Assembly: GCA_947626005.1 (NCBI GenBank)
Contig: CANQQM010000008.1
Coordinates: 1 to 42,727, forward strand
Direction: 5' to 3'
Source of the DNA: an uncultured Clostridia bacterium
GTDB lineage: Bacteria > Bacillota > Clostridia > Christensenellales > Borkfalkiaceae
Length of the DNA: 42,727 nt
The notes beneath the pieces were generated by a model. That model was not told the origin of the DNA, ran no database searches, and saw only the letters and a program-made list of their open reading frames with translations. Position 1 is the stretch's first letter. Every line of letters begins with the position of its first letter. Made by a program: the position numbers and the translations under genes. Below, piece by piece: positions 35,450-42,727 of this stretch.

Positions 35450-37324
35450 TCAGCGGCCCAACTTGACGCTGTTGTACCACTCGGTCATTTCGTCGGAGAT
35501 CGCGTCCGACCAGTAGAAGTACTTGACGCCGTTCTTCTTGGCGAAGGTCGTCTTGGCGCCTTCGCGGGTGGTGTTGAGGGAGCTTACGCATTCCTCTGCG
35601 GAGGACTGATCGATCGCCGTGCAGATGCCGTTTTTGAGAAGGGTCCTCGAGAGGATGGAGATGGGCGCCCACAGCTTCATCGGGGGGCACATCCACATCG
35701 GGTTGGGGATGCGGCCGATGCCCTCGTTGTCGGCGACGGGCCATGCGTCGAAGCCCGTTTCTCGGAGGTGGAAGAGGGACTTCGCCGAAATGGAGTTGGT
35801 GCCGTTGCAGTACTGGGAGTTGTCGGCGATGTGGGCGATGTAGCGATCGGTGAGTTGGATCCACTGGCCGCCGCCTTTGACGGTGATCTCCTCCTGCCCC
35901 ATCGTCTCTTCGTCGAGGATGTTGCCCTTCGAAGGATCGGTGTTGTAGTAGCGGGTGTACTTATACTCGTAGGGACGGATGAAGATGATCTTCTTCGCGA
36001 GGTCCTCGTGCGCCGTGAATTCGGCGTCCGTCTCGGGGGTATAGGTCTCGGGCGCGGGTGCGCCTTCGGGGGTGGGAATGACGTTCCAGTGCGTCCCCTC
36101 TTCGCCGGCGTAGAAGCGGTCGAAGTTCACCATCTTCTTTGCGAGGAAGTCGATGATGTAGAGGGCGTCCTCCGCCATGTACTGCGGGATGACGGTGTAG
36201 TAGGAGACGCCGCCGGGGTCGCCCTCAAGACGGCCCACTTCCTGTACGACCGACTCGTCCGAGCCGTCGCCCTTGATACGGAGGGACCATGCGACCGCGT
36301 TGTCGCGCATGTACTCGTAGTTATTGAGGGTGTCGGCGCCCGTCGTATCGATCCCCATGGACTTTGCGATCATGCCGTTGGAGACGACGGCGTTGACGAG
36401 CGCGGTCATGTTCCAATAGGAGATGTAGGTGCAGGAGTTGAGTTCCTGTGCGAACTTCTGATTGGCGCCCGCCTGCGATTCCCCTTGCCATGCGTCGGAG
36501 AGGATCCCTTCGCGGCGGAGTTTGTTCATGTACTTCGCATAGCGGGTGGTGTTGTCGCTGAAAACGTACTGCTGGATCTTGCCGTTCTCGTCGACGTAGA
36601 AGTTCCACGGAACTTCGAACGCACTCTTAATCTGCGAAATTTCGACGCTGTTGCTCCCGGGGATGCCGAGCGCGTGATAGGCGGTGTCGTCGGCGCCGAA
36701 CTTCTCCTGAAGGTGCTCGAGCGCCCATGTGACCTGTCCGAGCGTTTCGGGAATGTCTACGCCGTACTGGTCCTTAAAGCCGATCTGCTCCAAGTGGTTG
36801 ACGTTCCACACGAGGGCGGAATCGGTCATGCAGACGAAGCCGAAGTCGGGGATCGCATAGATGTGCTCCTGCCCTTCGTTGTCGACGTACTTCACCGAAT
36901 CCCAGCCGTAGTCCATGAGGTCGATGAGCTGATAGAGCGTCCTGCCCGCCTCCGTCTTGGTGAGAAGATCGGTGAGGTCGAGGAAGGTGCCGTCCTCGAG
37001 GTAGGGGTGATACTGCGCCTCGGTCAGCTTCATGATGTGGAACTCTTCGGTGGTCGAAAGGAAGTTGTTTACGTCGTTGTCGGCGTTGCTTCCCATCTCC
37101 TGATAGGTCATCTTGTAGCCGGTGGCCTTTTCGATGATCTTGGACGAGTCGTCGTCGCCGAAGGAACCGAGGCCGGTCTCGGGATAGAGGCCGCGAAGCG
37201 GAATGGGATTCGAGAGGTCGACGTCCCAATCGATCTCTGCCGTATATTCTACGCAACCGGCAAACGCCGCGAGGCCCGTGAGCATCATGGCGCCCGCCAT
37301 TGCGACGGATAACAGTTTTTTCAT
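35450..37324 (-). CDS. Extracellular solute-binding lipoprotein (LipO-type sugar ABC transporter)
   Basis: Lipobox AAFAGC; periplasmic-binding-protein-like, immediately upstream of LplB/LplC permeases. Start at MKKLLSVAMAG. Confidence 0.9.
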   Translation of the reverse strand: MKKLLSVAMAGAMMLTGLAAFAGCVEYTAEIDWDVDLSNPIPLRGLYPETGLGSFGDDDSSKIIEKATGYKMTYQEMGSNADNDVNNFLSTTEEFHIMKLTEAQYHPYLEDGTFLDLTDLLTKTEAGRTLYQLIDLMDYGWDSVKYVDNEGQEHIYAIPDFGFVCMTDSALVWNVNHLEQIGFKDQYGVDIPETLGQVTWALEHLQEKFGADDTAYHALGIPGSNSVEISQIKSAFEVPWNFYVDENGKIQQYVFSDNTTRYAKYMNKLRREGILSDAWQGESQAGANQKFAQELNSCTYISYWNMTALVNAVVSNGMIAKSMGIDTTGADTLNNYEYMRDNAVAWSLRIKGDGSDESVVQEVGRLEGDPGGVSYYTVIPQYMAEDALYIIDFLAKKMVNFDRFYAGEEGTHWNVIPTPEGAPAPETYTPETDAEFTAHEDLAKKIIFIRPYEYKYTRYYNTDPSKGNILDEETMGQEEITVKGGGQWIQLTDRYIAHIADNSQYCNGTNSISAKSLFHLRETGFDAWPVADNEGIGRIPNPMWMCPPMKLWAPISILSRTLLKNGICTAIDQSSAEECVSSLNTTREGAKTTFAKKNGVKYFYWSDAISDEMTEWYNSVKLGR

Positions 37325-37399
37325 GTGATTTCCTCCCTTACGGATTTTGTTTGCGTTCGATGTGTCTTGTCTTGTTTGGAATTTGAATAATGGAAGCAA

Positions 37400-37437
37400 G
37401 GTGACCCTTCGACTTCGCTCAGGGTGACGGATCGGAA
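37400..37437. repeat. Short dispersed repeat copy 1
   Basis: ggtgacccttcgacttcgctcagggtgacggatcggaa, 38 bp; differs by one base from the copy at 37491-37528. Confidence 0.9.
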
Positions 37438-37490
37438 GCTCTGATTACGTCATACTGAGCCGTGCCGAATGTATCACCTTATTTTAATGC

Positions 37491-37528
37491 GGTGACCCTT
37501 CGACTGCGCTCAGGGTGACGGATCGGAA
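37491..37528. repeat. Short dispersed repeat copy 2
   Basis: ggtgacccttcgactgcgctcagggtgacggatcggaa, 38 bp. Confidence 0.9.
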
Positions 37529-37573
37529 TGCGTGTTATGGTGTGAATTAAGAAATTTTTGCTTCAATCCTACT

Positions 37574-37595
37574 CCGCCCCCGCGTACGGGGGCGG
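37574..37595. repeat. Perfect GC-rich hairpin in intergenic mosaic
   Basis: ccgcccccg cgta cgggggcgg. Confidence 0.85.
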
Positions 37596-37699
37596 GTGGA
37601 ATGAGGTTTCCGATCACTAAGGGGGGGATGAGTGATAGGAAAAGCAATGTTGTTCCCCCTAAGGTGGAGCGTTGCCTCCCCTTGGCGCCTTCTTTCTTG

Positions 37700-37718
37700 C
37701 CCCCTCCGGTGGAGGGGG
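37700..37718. repeat. Perfect GC-rich hairpin in intergenic mosaic
   Basis: ccccctcc ggt ggaggggg. Confidence 0.85.
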
Positions 37719-37755
37719 AAAGAGAGGGAGGACTTAGGTTTTTGTTCTCGCCCTC

Positions 37756-37773
37756 TCCCCCCGTGAGGGGGGA
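37756..37773. repeat. Perfect GC-rich hairpin in intergenic mosaic
   Basis: tcccccc gtga gggggga. Confidence 0.8.
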
Positions 37774-37821
37774 ACGGGAATTCGGGGAGGGGGGAACCCC
37801 TATGAGAACGGGATCGGTTGG

Positions 37822-40800
37822 TTATTCGGCGGCGGGAAGGCTGATCGCGGAGACGATGCCGTACCCTTCCGCATTCGCTTCGGCGCCCTGCGTTCCGAGG
37901 AAGGCAAGGACGTCGGCGATGATCGACTTCAACGTGAGCGAAGGAGCGACGCCGCAATAGTTCTTGTAATTAGTTCCACGGTAAGGAGCCAAGTCGTCAT
38001 CATCGCCAAAGCCGTAGTTGTAAGCAATGCCGGCTTCCGTGAACTGGGTCTTGCCGACCATCGTCGCGTTGATCATGTCGACGAGGTTCTGGGTGAGGGT
38101 CGCCGTGCCTTCGCCGTCAAGGAGGAGCTTCTTGATCGTGAGGACGGTCGTCAGATATTCGACGTCTGCCTTGAGATCTGCCGTGTTCTTCCCCGCCGTA
38201 GCGTCTGCCCGTTCTTTGAGCGCAACGATCGACTTGATTGCATCCGTGAGCTGCGTCGGGACGGTGAGCCCTTCGGTGTGCTCATACATGAAGAGGAAGA
38301 AGTAGATGCGATAGTATCCTTCGTATCTGCCCTGATCGTCCGACGGCGCATCTGCTGTTGCGTAAGGGAAGGAGACGGAGGCGACTGCCGTAAGGATCTC
38401 GCCGAACGTTTCCTTGACCGTGTAGGTGTGCGTTGCGCTCATATCTCTCGTCGCGGCGGCGATCTCGGTGTTCAGCCAAGCTGCGTCTTTATTCGCGTGG
38501 ATCTGCGTTGCGAGCGCTTCCCAGAGGTCGTAGTTGGTGGAACCGACGACGCTGAGGACGACTTCCTGATACTGCTCGGTGAGCGCTTCGTAAGCGGGCT
38601 TAATGGTGTTCACGAAGTACTCGGATTCGCTGAGAAGGTAGCCGGTGATGTTGTCGTCTTCCGCCTGCCAACCGTTCGAGCTGTAGGTTGCGAAGTTACC
38701 GAGCTTGTTGAAGTTGTTGATGACGTCGAGCACGTCCTGCGTCAGGCTGATGTTGAAGATCCTGTCTGCCGTGACGCCCCATTCATTTGCGTTGAGCGTA
38801 TAGTGCTGCTCTGCAAGGAAGGCGGAAAGGTACCCGATGTAGGTCATAGGCTTTCCTGTTGCGTCGAAGATGTCCTGCACGAGACGAGGAGTACGTTCGC
38901 CCCACCAACCGTCGAGCTTGCCGCCGGCGTTCCAGTGGGTGAAAAGGATCCCCTTCTGTTCGTAAGAAGCCGTCCAGACCTCGTTGAGGAAGGCGATCTG
39001 CGCTTCGGAGAAGTCTTCCATCTTCGTGATCGTGCCCTCGTGAATGATGTTGCCGAGCTTCATCGATTCGACGACGGGATAGTAGAACTCGTTGTAGTAC
39101 TTCTCGTATTCGTGAACTTCCAGCTTGTCGCGGACGAAGTCGGGAAGAGTGAGCTTCGCGTCGGTGAAGAAGGTGACGAATCTTGCGATGTAGGACGCCG
39201 TGAAGAAGGTCTCGTCGCCCTTCGTTGCGAAGGAATCGGTGCCGCTTCCGGTTTCACCGTAGTAACCCGCATTGATCGTGCCCGCCTCGAAGGCGTAGAG
39301 GGTCTTGAGGATCTCCGCAAGCGCCTGCTGCCCCGTGAAGGTGTTCTTCTGCGTCTTTTCGTGGCCGAGCTCTACGACTTCGATCGTCTGCGCCCAGACC
39401 GCATTTGCTTCGAGCGTTGCGAGCTGTTCGGAGAGCTTGAGCCATGCGTTGTAGTTTGCAACCTGTTCCTTGGTGTTGGCGTTGACGTATGCCTTGCCGG
39501 CGGCGTCGAGCGCGTTGCGGGCGGTCACGAGGGCACGGAATGCCGTCACTTCGCTGAAGAGATAGCCGGTCTTGGTCTCATCCGTCGTCGTCCAACCCTT
39601 GTAGTTGTACTCAGAGTTGAGCGCCGTGAGGGCCTTGATCGCCGTTTCGACAGCCATTGCCTCGGGCGAACCGTTGGTGGAAGGATCGGCGGCGAGCGCG
39701 GTGACCTCTGCGGTGAAGCCGAGCCCGTTTTCGGTGACGGAGACGTTGGAATCGCACGTCGTAACCACTTCGATCACGCGGGCGATGTTCGCCTTGAAGT
39801 TCTTGTCTTGATTGTCAAGTCCGAAGTAAATTTCGTAATTGGTCTCGCGGTCGCGGATGTCGCCGCTCGTGATGTTCCAATTGAAGCCGCCTTCGGTGAA
39901 CTTGAAGTTGATCATGTACTTGTTGACGATCGCCGCCATGTCGGCGTCGAGCCAAGCGTACTCTTCGGCTGCATCCATGTCGCGGATCTTCTTCTCGAGG
40001 GAGAGGACGTTGTAGATGTAGTCGAAGTCGGTCGCGAACCCTGCGGAACGCGGCGTCGCGGTGAGGGCCGCATAGGTGACGTCCCAATACGCGTCGGGAA
40101 GATCGATCTCCTCGTTTTCGAACACTTTGAGAAGGTAGAGAACGTGGAAGGAATCGAAGTAGCAGCCGTTGGCGTCGGAGTCGAAGGTGCCGCGCTCGTC
40201 TGCGGGAACTTCGTTCGCGCCTTCCGCGTTGAGGTAGTTGCACTTACGGATGCGGAAGGAGACTTCGAAGAGCTTTTCGATCGCTTCTTCTACGGTGTAT
40301 TGAACCGTGCCGCTCATCGTCTCGTTGCCGACCGTGACTTTGCCCTCTTCGCCGCTGAAGGTCTCCTGTTCGATCGTGAGGACGTCGAGGAGGGATTCCC
40401 AGCTGACCCAGTTGGTCTCGTCGACGACGTTGAAGAACACGCCCTTGTCGTCTGCGCCGAGTGCGTCGTAGGCTTCCTTGATGGTCTTGAACGCTTCGAT
40501 CTCGCTGTGGAGGTAGCCCTTGATGTCGGCCGTGCCTTCGGGAGCATCCCAGCCCTTGTAGTCGTAGGTGACGTAGGTGCTGATCGCTTCGAAGTCGCTG
40601 CGGATCTTTTGCGCCGCTTCGGAGAGCTTGAAGCTGTTCTTATAGGTCTCGCGTGCGGCAACGAAAGGCGCGAAGTCGAGAACGTTGTAGTACTGCGGGA
40701 GGCAATCCTGCGCGTTCGCGTGCGTTTCGTCTGCGCCGTACCACTTCGCGACCTCGTCGATCTGCGCCTTCATGGTCTGCGCGTTGTCCTCGGTGACGGC

Positions 40801-42246
40801 CTTCAAGGCGTCGATCTTATCCTGATACTCCTTGAGCTTGCCGCCGACCTCGTTCTCGGAGACGGGGCTGCCGTCGAAGCGGAAGTTGTAGACGTCTTTG
40901 CCGTTCTCTGCCGTATAGGTCGCGCAAAGGTAGTTGTTGAGGATGGTGTAGTCGTACGTCCCTTCGGTGTACTCGCTGTTCGCGAGGAGGGCGTCGTGAT
41001 ACTGGCCGCGGACGGCGGGATCGATCTTACCGATCGCGTACTCTTTGTCCGTCATCTCCTCTTCGGTCGGGAAGTAGATGCCCGCCTCGGTGACGGTGAG
41101 GTTCTCGAACTTCGCCCCGTTGAAGTAGTCGACGTTCTTGACGTTGTTGCCCTTCGAGATGGGGTTCTTGATGTCGAGCCCGGCCGTGAACACGAAGCCG
41201 TTGTCCGCCGTGAGCGGAACGCCCGCGAAGAGGTTGTTGAGCTTTTCATCGTCGAGCGTGATGGAGTAGGTGACGTCCTTCTTGCCGTGAAGGACGAAAT
41301 TCAACTGGTCGACCCAGTAGTTGTCGCCCTCTTCGTCGGTCATGCGCTGCGTCTTGACGTCCATGTCGAGAGAGGTGAAGTCGGGTTTGAAGCAGCCCTC
41401 CTTCTTGTCCCACGTGGAGCCCATGATCTTGTCGCCGATGTTATAAACGTAGTCGGAGAAGCTGTTGTCGCGAGAGGTGCCCTCGTAGGCGTACCAGTCG
41501 CCCGTCGTCACGTTGCACGCGATGCCGAGGCCGACGACGTAGTAGTCTTGCCATGCGTAGAATCCGATGTACGCATAGACGGGATCTTCGACGCCTTCGT
41601 AGGCGGGGGTGATCTTCACGTTGGAAAGATCGAGTTTGTACTTGAGACCGGAGTTGCCCTTCTTACGCGCGGGGAACATCATGACGCCCGCGTCCATCGG
41701 CGAAGAGAGCTCCCACGACTGCGCCATGACGGTGGTCGTCGGGATCTCCTGTCCGTTCTGGTCGAGGAGGCCGTAGCCGTTCCAGGACTGGATGGAATCG
41801 AGGCCGTTCGTCGTCGTCTCGTGGGCGATGATCTTCGCGTTCTGAAGGGTGGAGATGCCTGTGGTGTTGTCCCAGCAGTTGAACCCTGCAAGCTCCGTGC
41901 CGTTCTGATAGTACCAGAAGCAGTCGGAGTTGCCGTCTGCAAAGCCCTTGCGGTTGTCGAAGAGGTGGCGCGTTCCGCCCTTCTTCACGACATAGCCGCC
42001 CTGACTTGCGACGACGGTCGACTCGGCTTCGAAATAATCCTTGTCCGCTTCGACGGTGGCGTTGATGGCGTCTGCGATCGTCTTGTAGCCGCCGATCTTG
42101 GCGCCACTGTGATCGTATGCCTCATACGCGTCCGCCGCACGGGGATCTTCTCTTCTCGAGACCGAGCCCTTCCCGCAGGCTGCTAAGCCGGCTATCGACG
42201 TTAAAGCCATAGCCGAGCCGAGTATTAGCGCTGCAAACTTCTTCAT
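37822..42246 (-). CDS. Large (1474-aa) lipoprotein with three degenerate tandem repeats; function unknown
   Basis: Lipobox SIAGLAAC; N-terminal beta-rich region followed by three repeats of a GW....GYL.SE...F....AY.AL....TNY..W..L unit. GGAGG ribosome-binding site and consensus promoter upstream. Confidence 0.88.
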   Translation of the reverse strand: MKKFAALILGSAMALTSIAGLAACGKGSVSRREDPRAADAYEAYDHSGAKIGGYKTIADAINATVEADKDYFEAESTVVASQGGYVVKKGGTRHLFDNRKGFADGNSDCFWYYQNGTELAGFNCWDNTTGISTLQNAKIIAHETTTNGLDSIQSWNGYGLLDQNGQEIPTTTVMAQSWELSSPMDAGVMMFPARKKGNSGLKYKLDLSNVKITPAYEGVEDPVYAYIGFYAWQDYYVVGLGIACNVTTGDWYAYEGTSRDNSFSDYVYNIGDKIMGSTWDKKEGCFKPDFTSLDMDVKTQRMTDEEGDNYWVDQLNFVLHGKKDVTYSITLDDEKLNNLFAGVPLTADNGFVFTAGLDIKNPISKGNNVKNVDYFNGAKFENLTVTEAGIYFPTEEEMTDKEYAIGKIDPAVRGQYHDALLANSEYTEGTYDYTILNNYLCATYTAENGKDVYNFRFDGSPVSENEVGGKLKEYQDKIDALKAVTEDNAQTMKAQIDEVAKWYGADETHANAQDCLPQYYNVLDFAPFVAARETYKNSFKLSEAAQKIRSDFEAISTYVTYDYKGWDAPEGTADIKGYLHSEIEAFKTIKEAYDALGADDKGVFFNVVDETNWVSWESLLDVLTIEQETFSGEEGKVTVGNETMSGTVQYTVEEAIEKLFEVSFRIRKCNYLNAEGANEVPADERGTFDSDANGCYFDSFHVLYLLKVFENEEIDLPDAYWDVTYAALTATPRSAGFATDFDYIYNVLSLEKKIRDMDAAEEYAWLDADMAAIVNKYMINFKFTEGGFNWNITSGDIRDRETNYEIYFGLDNQDKNFKANIARVIEVVTTCDSNVSVTENGLGFTAEVTALAADPSTNGSPEAMAVETAIKALTALNSEYNYKGWTTTDETKTGYLFSEVTAFRALVTARNALDAAGKAYVNANTKEQVANYNAWLKLSEQLATLEANAVWAQTIEVVELGHEKTQKNTFTGQQALAEILKTLYAFEAGTINAGYYGETGSGTDSFATKGDETFFTASYIARFVTFFTDAKLTLPDFVRDKLEVHEYEKYYNEFYYPVVESMKLGNIIHEGTITKMEDFSEAQIAFLNEVWTASYEQKGILFTHWNAGGKLDGWWGERTPRLVQDIFDATGKPMTYIGYLSAFLAEQHYTLNANEWGVTADRIFNISLTQDVLDVINNFNKLGNFATYSSNGWQAEDDNITGYLLSESEYFVNTIKPAYEALTEQYQEVVLSVVGSTNYDLWEALATQIHANKDAAWLNTEIAAATRDMSATHTYTVKETFGEILTAVASVSFPYATADAPSDDQGRYEGYYRIYFFLFMYEHTEGLTVPTQLTDAIKSIVALKERADATAGKNTADLKADVEYLTTVLTIKKLLLDGEGTATLTQNLVDMINATMVGKTQFTEAGIAYNYGFGDDDDLAPYRGTNYKNYCGVAPSLTLKSIIADVLAFLGTQGAEANAEGYGIVSAISLPAAE
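38504..38695 (-). repeat. Conserved core of internal protein repeat 3 (1474-aa lipoprotein)
   Basis: FATYSSNGWQAEDDNITGYLLSESEYFVNTIKPAYEALTEQYQEVVLSVVGSTNYDLWEALATQI. Confidence 0.75.
39425..39615 (-). repeat. Conserved core of internal protein repeat 2 (1474-aa lipoprotein)
   Basis: SEYNYKGWTTTDETKTGYLFSEVTAFRALVTARNALDAAGKAYVNANTKEQVANYNAWLKLSEQL. Confidence 0.75.
40381..40575 (-). repeat. Conserved core of internal protein repeat 1 (1474-aa lipoprotein)
   Basis: TYDYKGWDAPEGTADIKGYLHSEIEAFKTIKEAYDALGADDKGVFFNVVDETNWVSWESLLDVL. Confidence 0.75.
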
Positions 42247-42300
42247 AATTTTCCTCCTATATTCCCCCTATTCGGTGACGGGAATAATTTTTGTACTACC

Positions 42301-42329
42301 ATTGTACTCCTGTTTCGCGAAATTGTCAA
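42301..42329 (-). promoter_or_regulatory. sigma-A consensus promoter of the 1474-aa lipoprotein gene
   Basis: Minus strand TTGACA (42329-42324), 17-bp spacer, TACAAT (42306-42301). Confidence 0.85.
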
Positions 42330-42548
42330 TAGATTTTGAAAAAAATTTTTATTATTTCGATTATTTTGGGAAAATGTAAACTATTTGAGGTGAAAATGAA
42401 GTGAAATTGAAAAAACTTCCCTTCTTTAATTCACATTGCGAACGATTTTCGTACGATAAATCGGCTATTTTGTGTTCTCCTCCCCTTTGAGATACTATTT
42501 TTAATGATTTGGCGTAGAATTACATCATACCGAGCCATATTTATAAAT

Positions 42549-42625
42549 GCGGCGGCCCAGTTGCGGCGGCAGGGACCGCCGCAACCCCGTCGGGCTTGCC
42601 GGCCCTCCAGTGGGCCGCCACTCAC
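42549..42625. repeat. 77-bp structured repeat, copy 1
   Basis: gcggcggcccagttgcggcggcagggaccgccgcaaccccgtcgggcttgccggccctccagtgggccgccactcac; outer 9-bp stem plus inner hairpins. Confidence 0.95.
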
Positions 42626-42650
42626 AGCCCGCAGGGCTGTTGAGTAAGAA

Positions 42651-42727
42651 GCGGCGGCCCAGTTGCGGCGGCAGGGACCGCCGCAACCCCGTCGGGCTTG
42701 CCGGCCCTCCAGTGGGCCGCCACTCAC
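42651..42727. repeat. 77-bp structured repeat, copy 2 (reaches window edge)
   Basis: Identical to copy 1 over all 77 bp; the 25-bp spacer gives a 102-bp period. Confidence 0.95.

Noticed and set aside
37400-37528. Possible CRISPR array
   Set aside because: Only two repeat copies, one imperfect, no regular spacers and no cas genes in the window.
37532-37960. ORFs spanning the hairpin-rich intergenic region on both strands
   Set aside because: They overlap the 3' end of the 1474-aa gene and read through inverted repeats; no coding motif.
38278-42186. 1302-aa ORF antisense to the 1474-aa lipoprotein gene
   Set aside because: The sense gene avoids TTA/CTA/TCA codons, which removes antisense stops. 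The antisense product has no signal, no recognisable motif and an Arg/Val/Asp-rich artefact composition.
42431-42727. 98-aa ORF over the terminal repeats
   Set aside because: Its repeated peptide (SGGPLEGRQARRGCGGPCRRNWAAA) is just the translation of the 77-bp structured DNA repeat.
42549-42727. CRISPR interpretation of the 102-bp tandem repeat
   Set aside because: Repeat unit (77 bp) is longer than CRISPR repeats and only one spacer is visible; structure fits a REP/RNA-like element better.
1-42727. rRNA/tRNA genes, phage genes, reverse transcriptase/DGR or toxin-antitoxin modules
   Set aside because: None recognised by reading the ORF track and scanning for obvious motifs; a tRNAscan/Infernal search was not possible.

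Overview
The window looks like a chromosomal segment from a high-GC, low-TTA-codon bacterium, probably an uncultured Clostridia-type Firmicute (inference from lipobox signal peptides, sigma-A-like promoters with GGAGG ribosome-binding sites, and gene content). The left part (1-18 kb) is mostly housekeeping: a partial EF-G; a ppx-maf-mreB-like operon; two overlapping half-size TauE/SafE genes; a 1215-aa surface protein with an N-terminal lipobox, a C-terminal TM and a three-fold internal repeat; PnuC; an RsmF/NOL1-type methyltransferase; an exonuclease with a BRCT-like tail; serS; a P-type ATPase; and a BspA-like LRR lipoprotein. The right part (18.4-37.3 kb) is one long minus-strand carbohydrate-scavenging operon: solute-binding lipoprotein, LplB/LplC-type permeases, DUF4127, GH31, Big2-like lipoprotein, GDPD, two paralogous GH26-like lipoproteins, NanE, Gfo/Idh/MocA, aldose epimerase and GH36. 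Upstream of it lie a hairpin-rich repeat mosaic and a 1474-aa lipoprotein with three degenerate tandem repeats of about 310-320 aa. The right edge holds a 102-bp tandem repeat whose 77-bp core can fold as a three-way junction. Most noteworthy: the 1474-aa triplicated lipoprotein, the composition of the glycan operon (GDPD + NanE + DUF4127 + paired GH26-like proteins), the doubly anchored 1215-aa protein, and the structured repeats. All family calls come from reading motifs; no database search was run.
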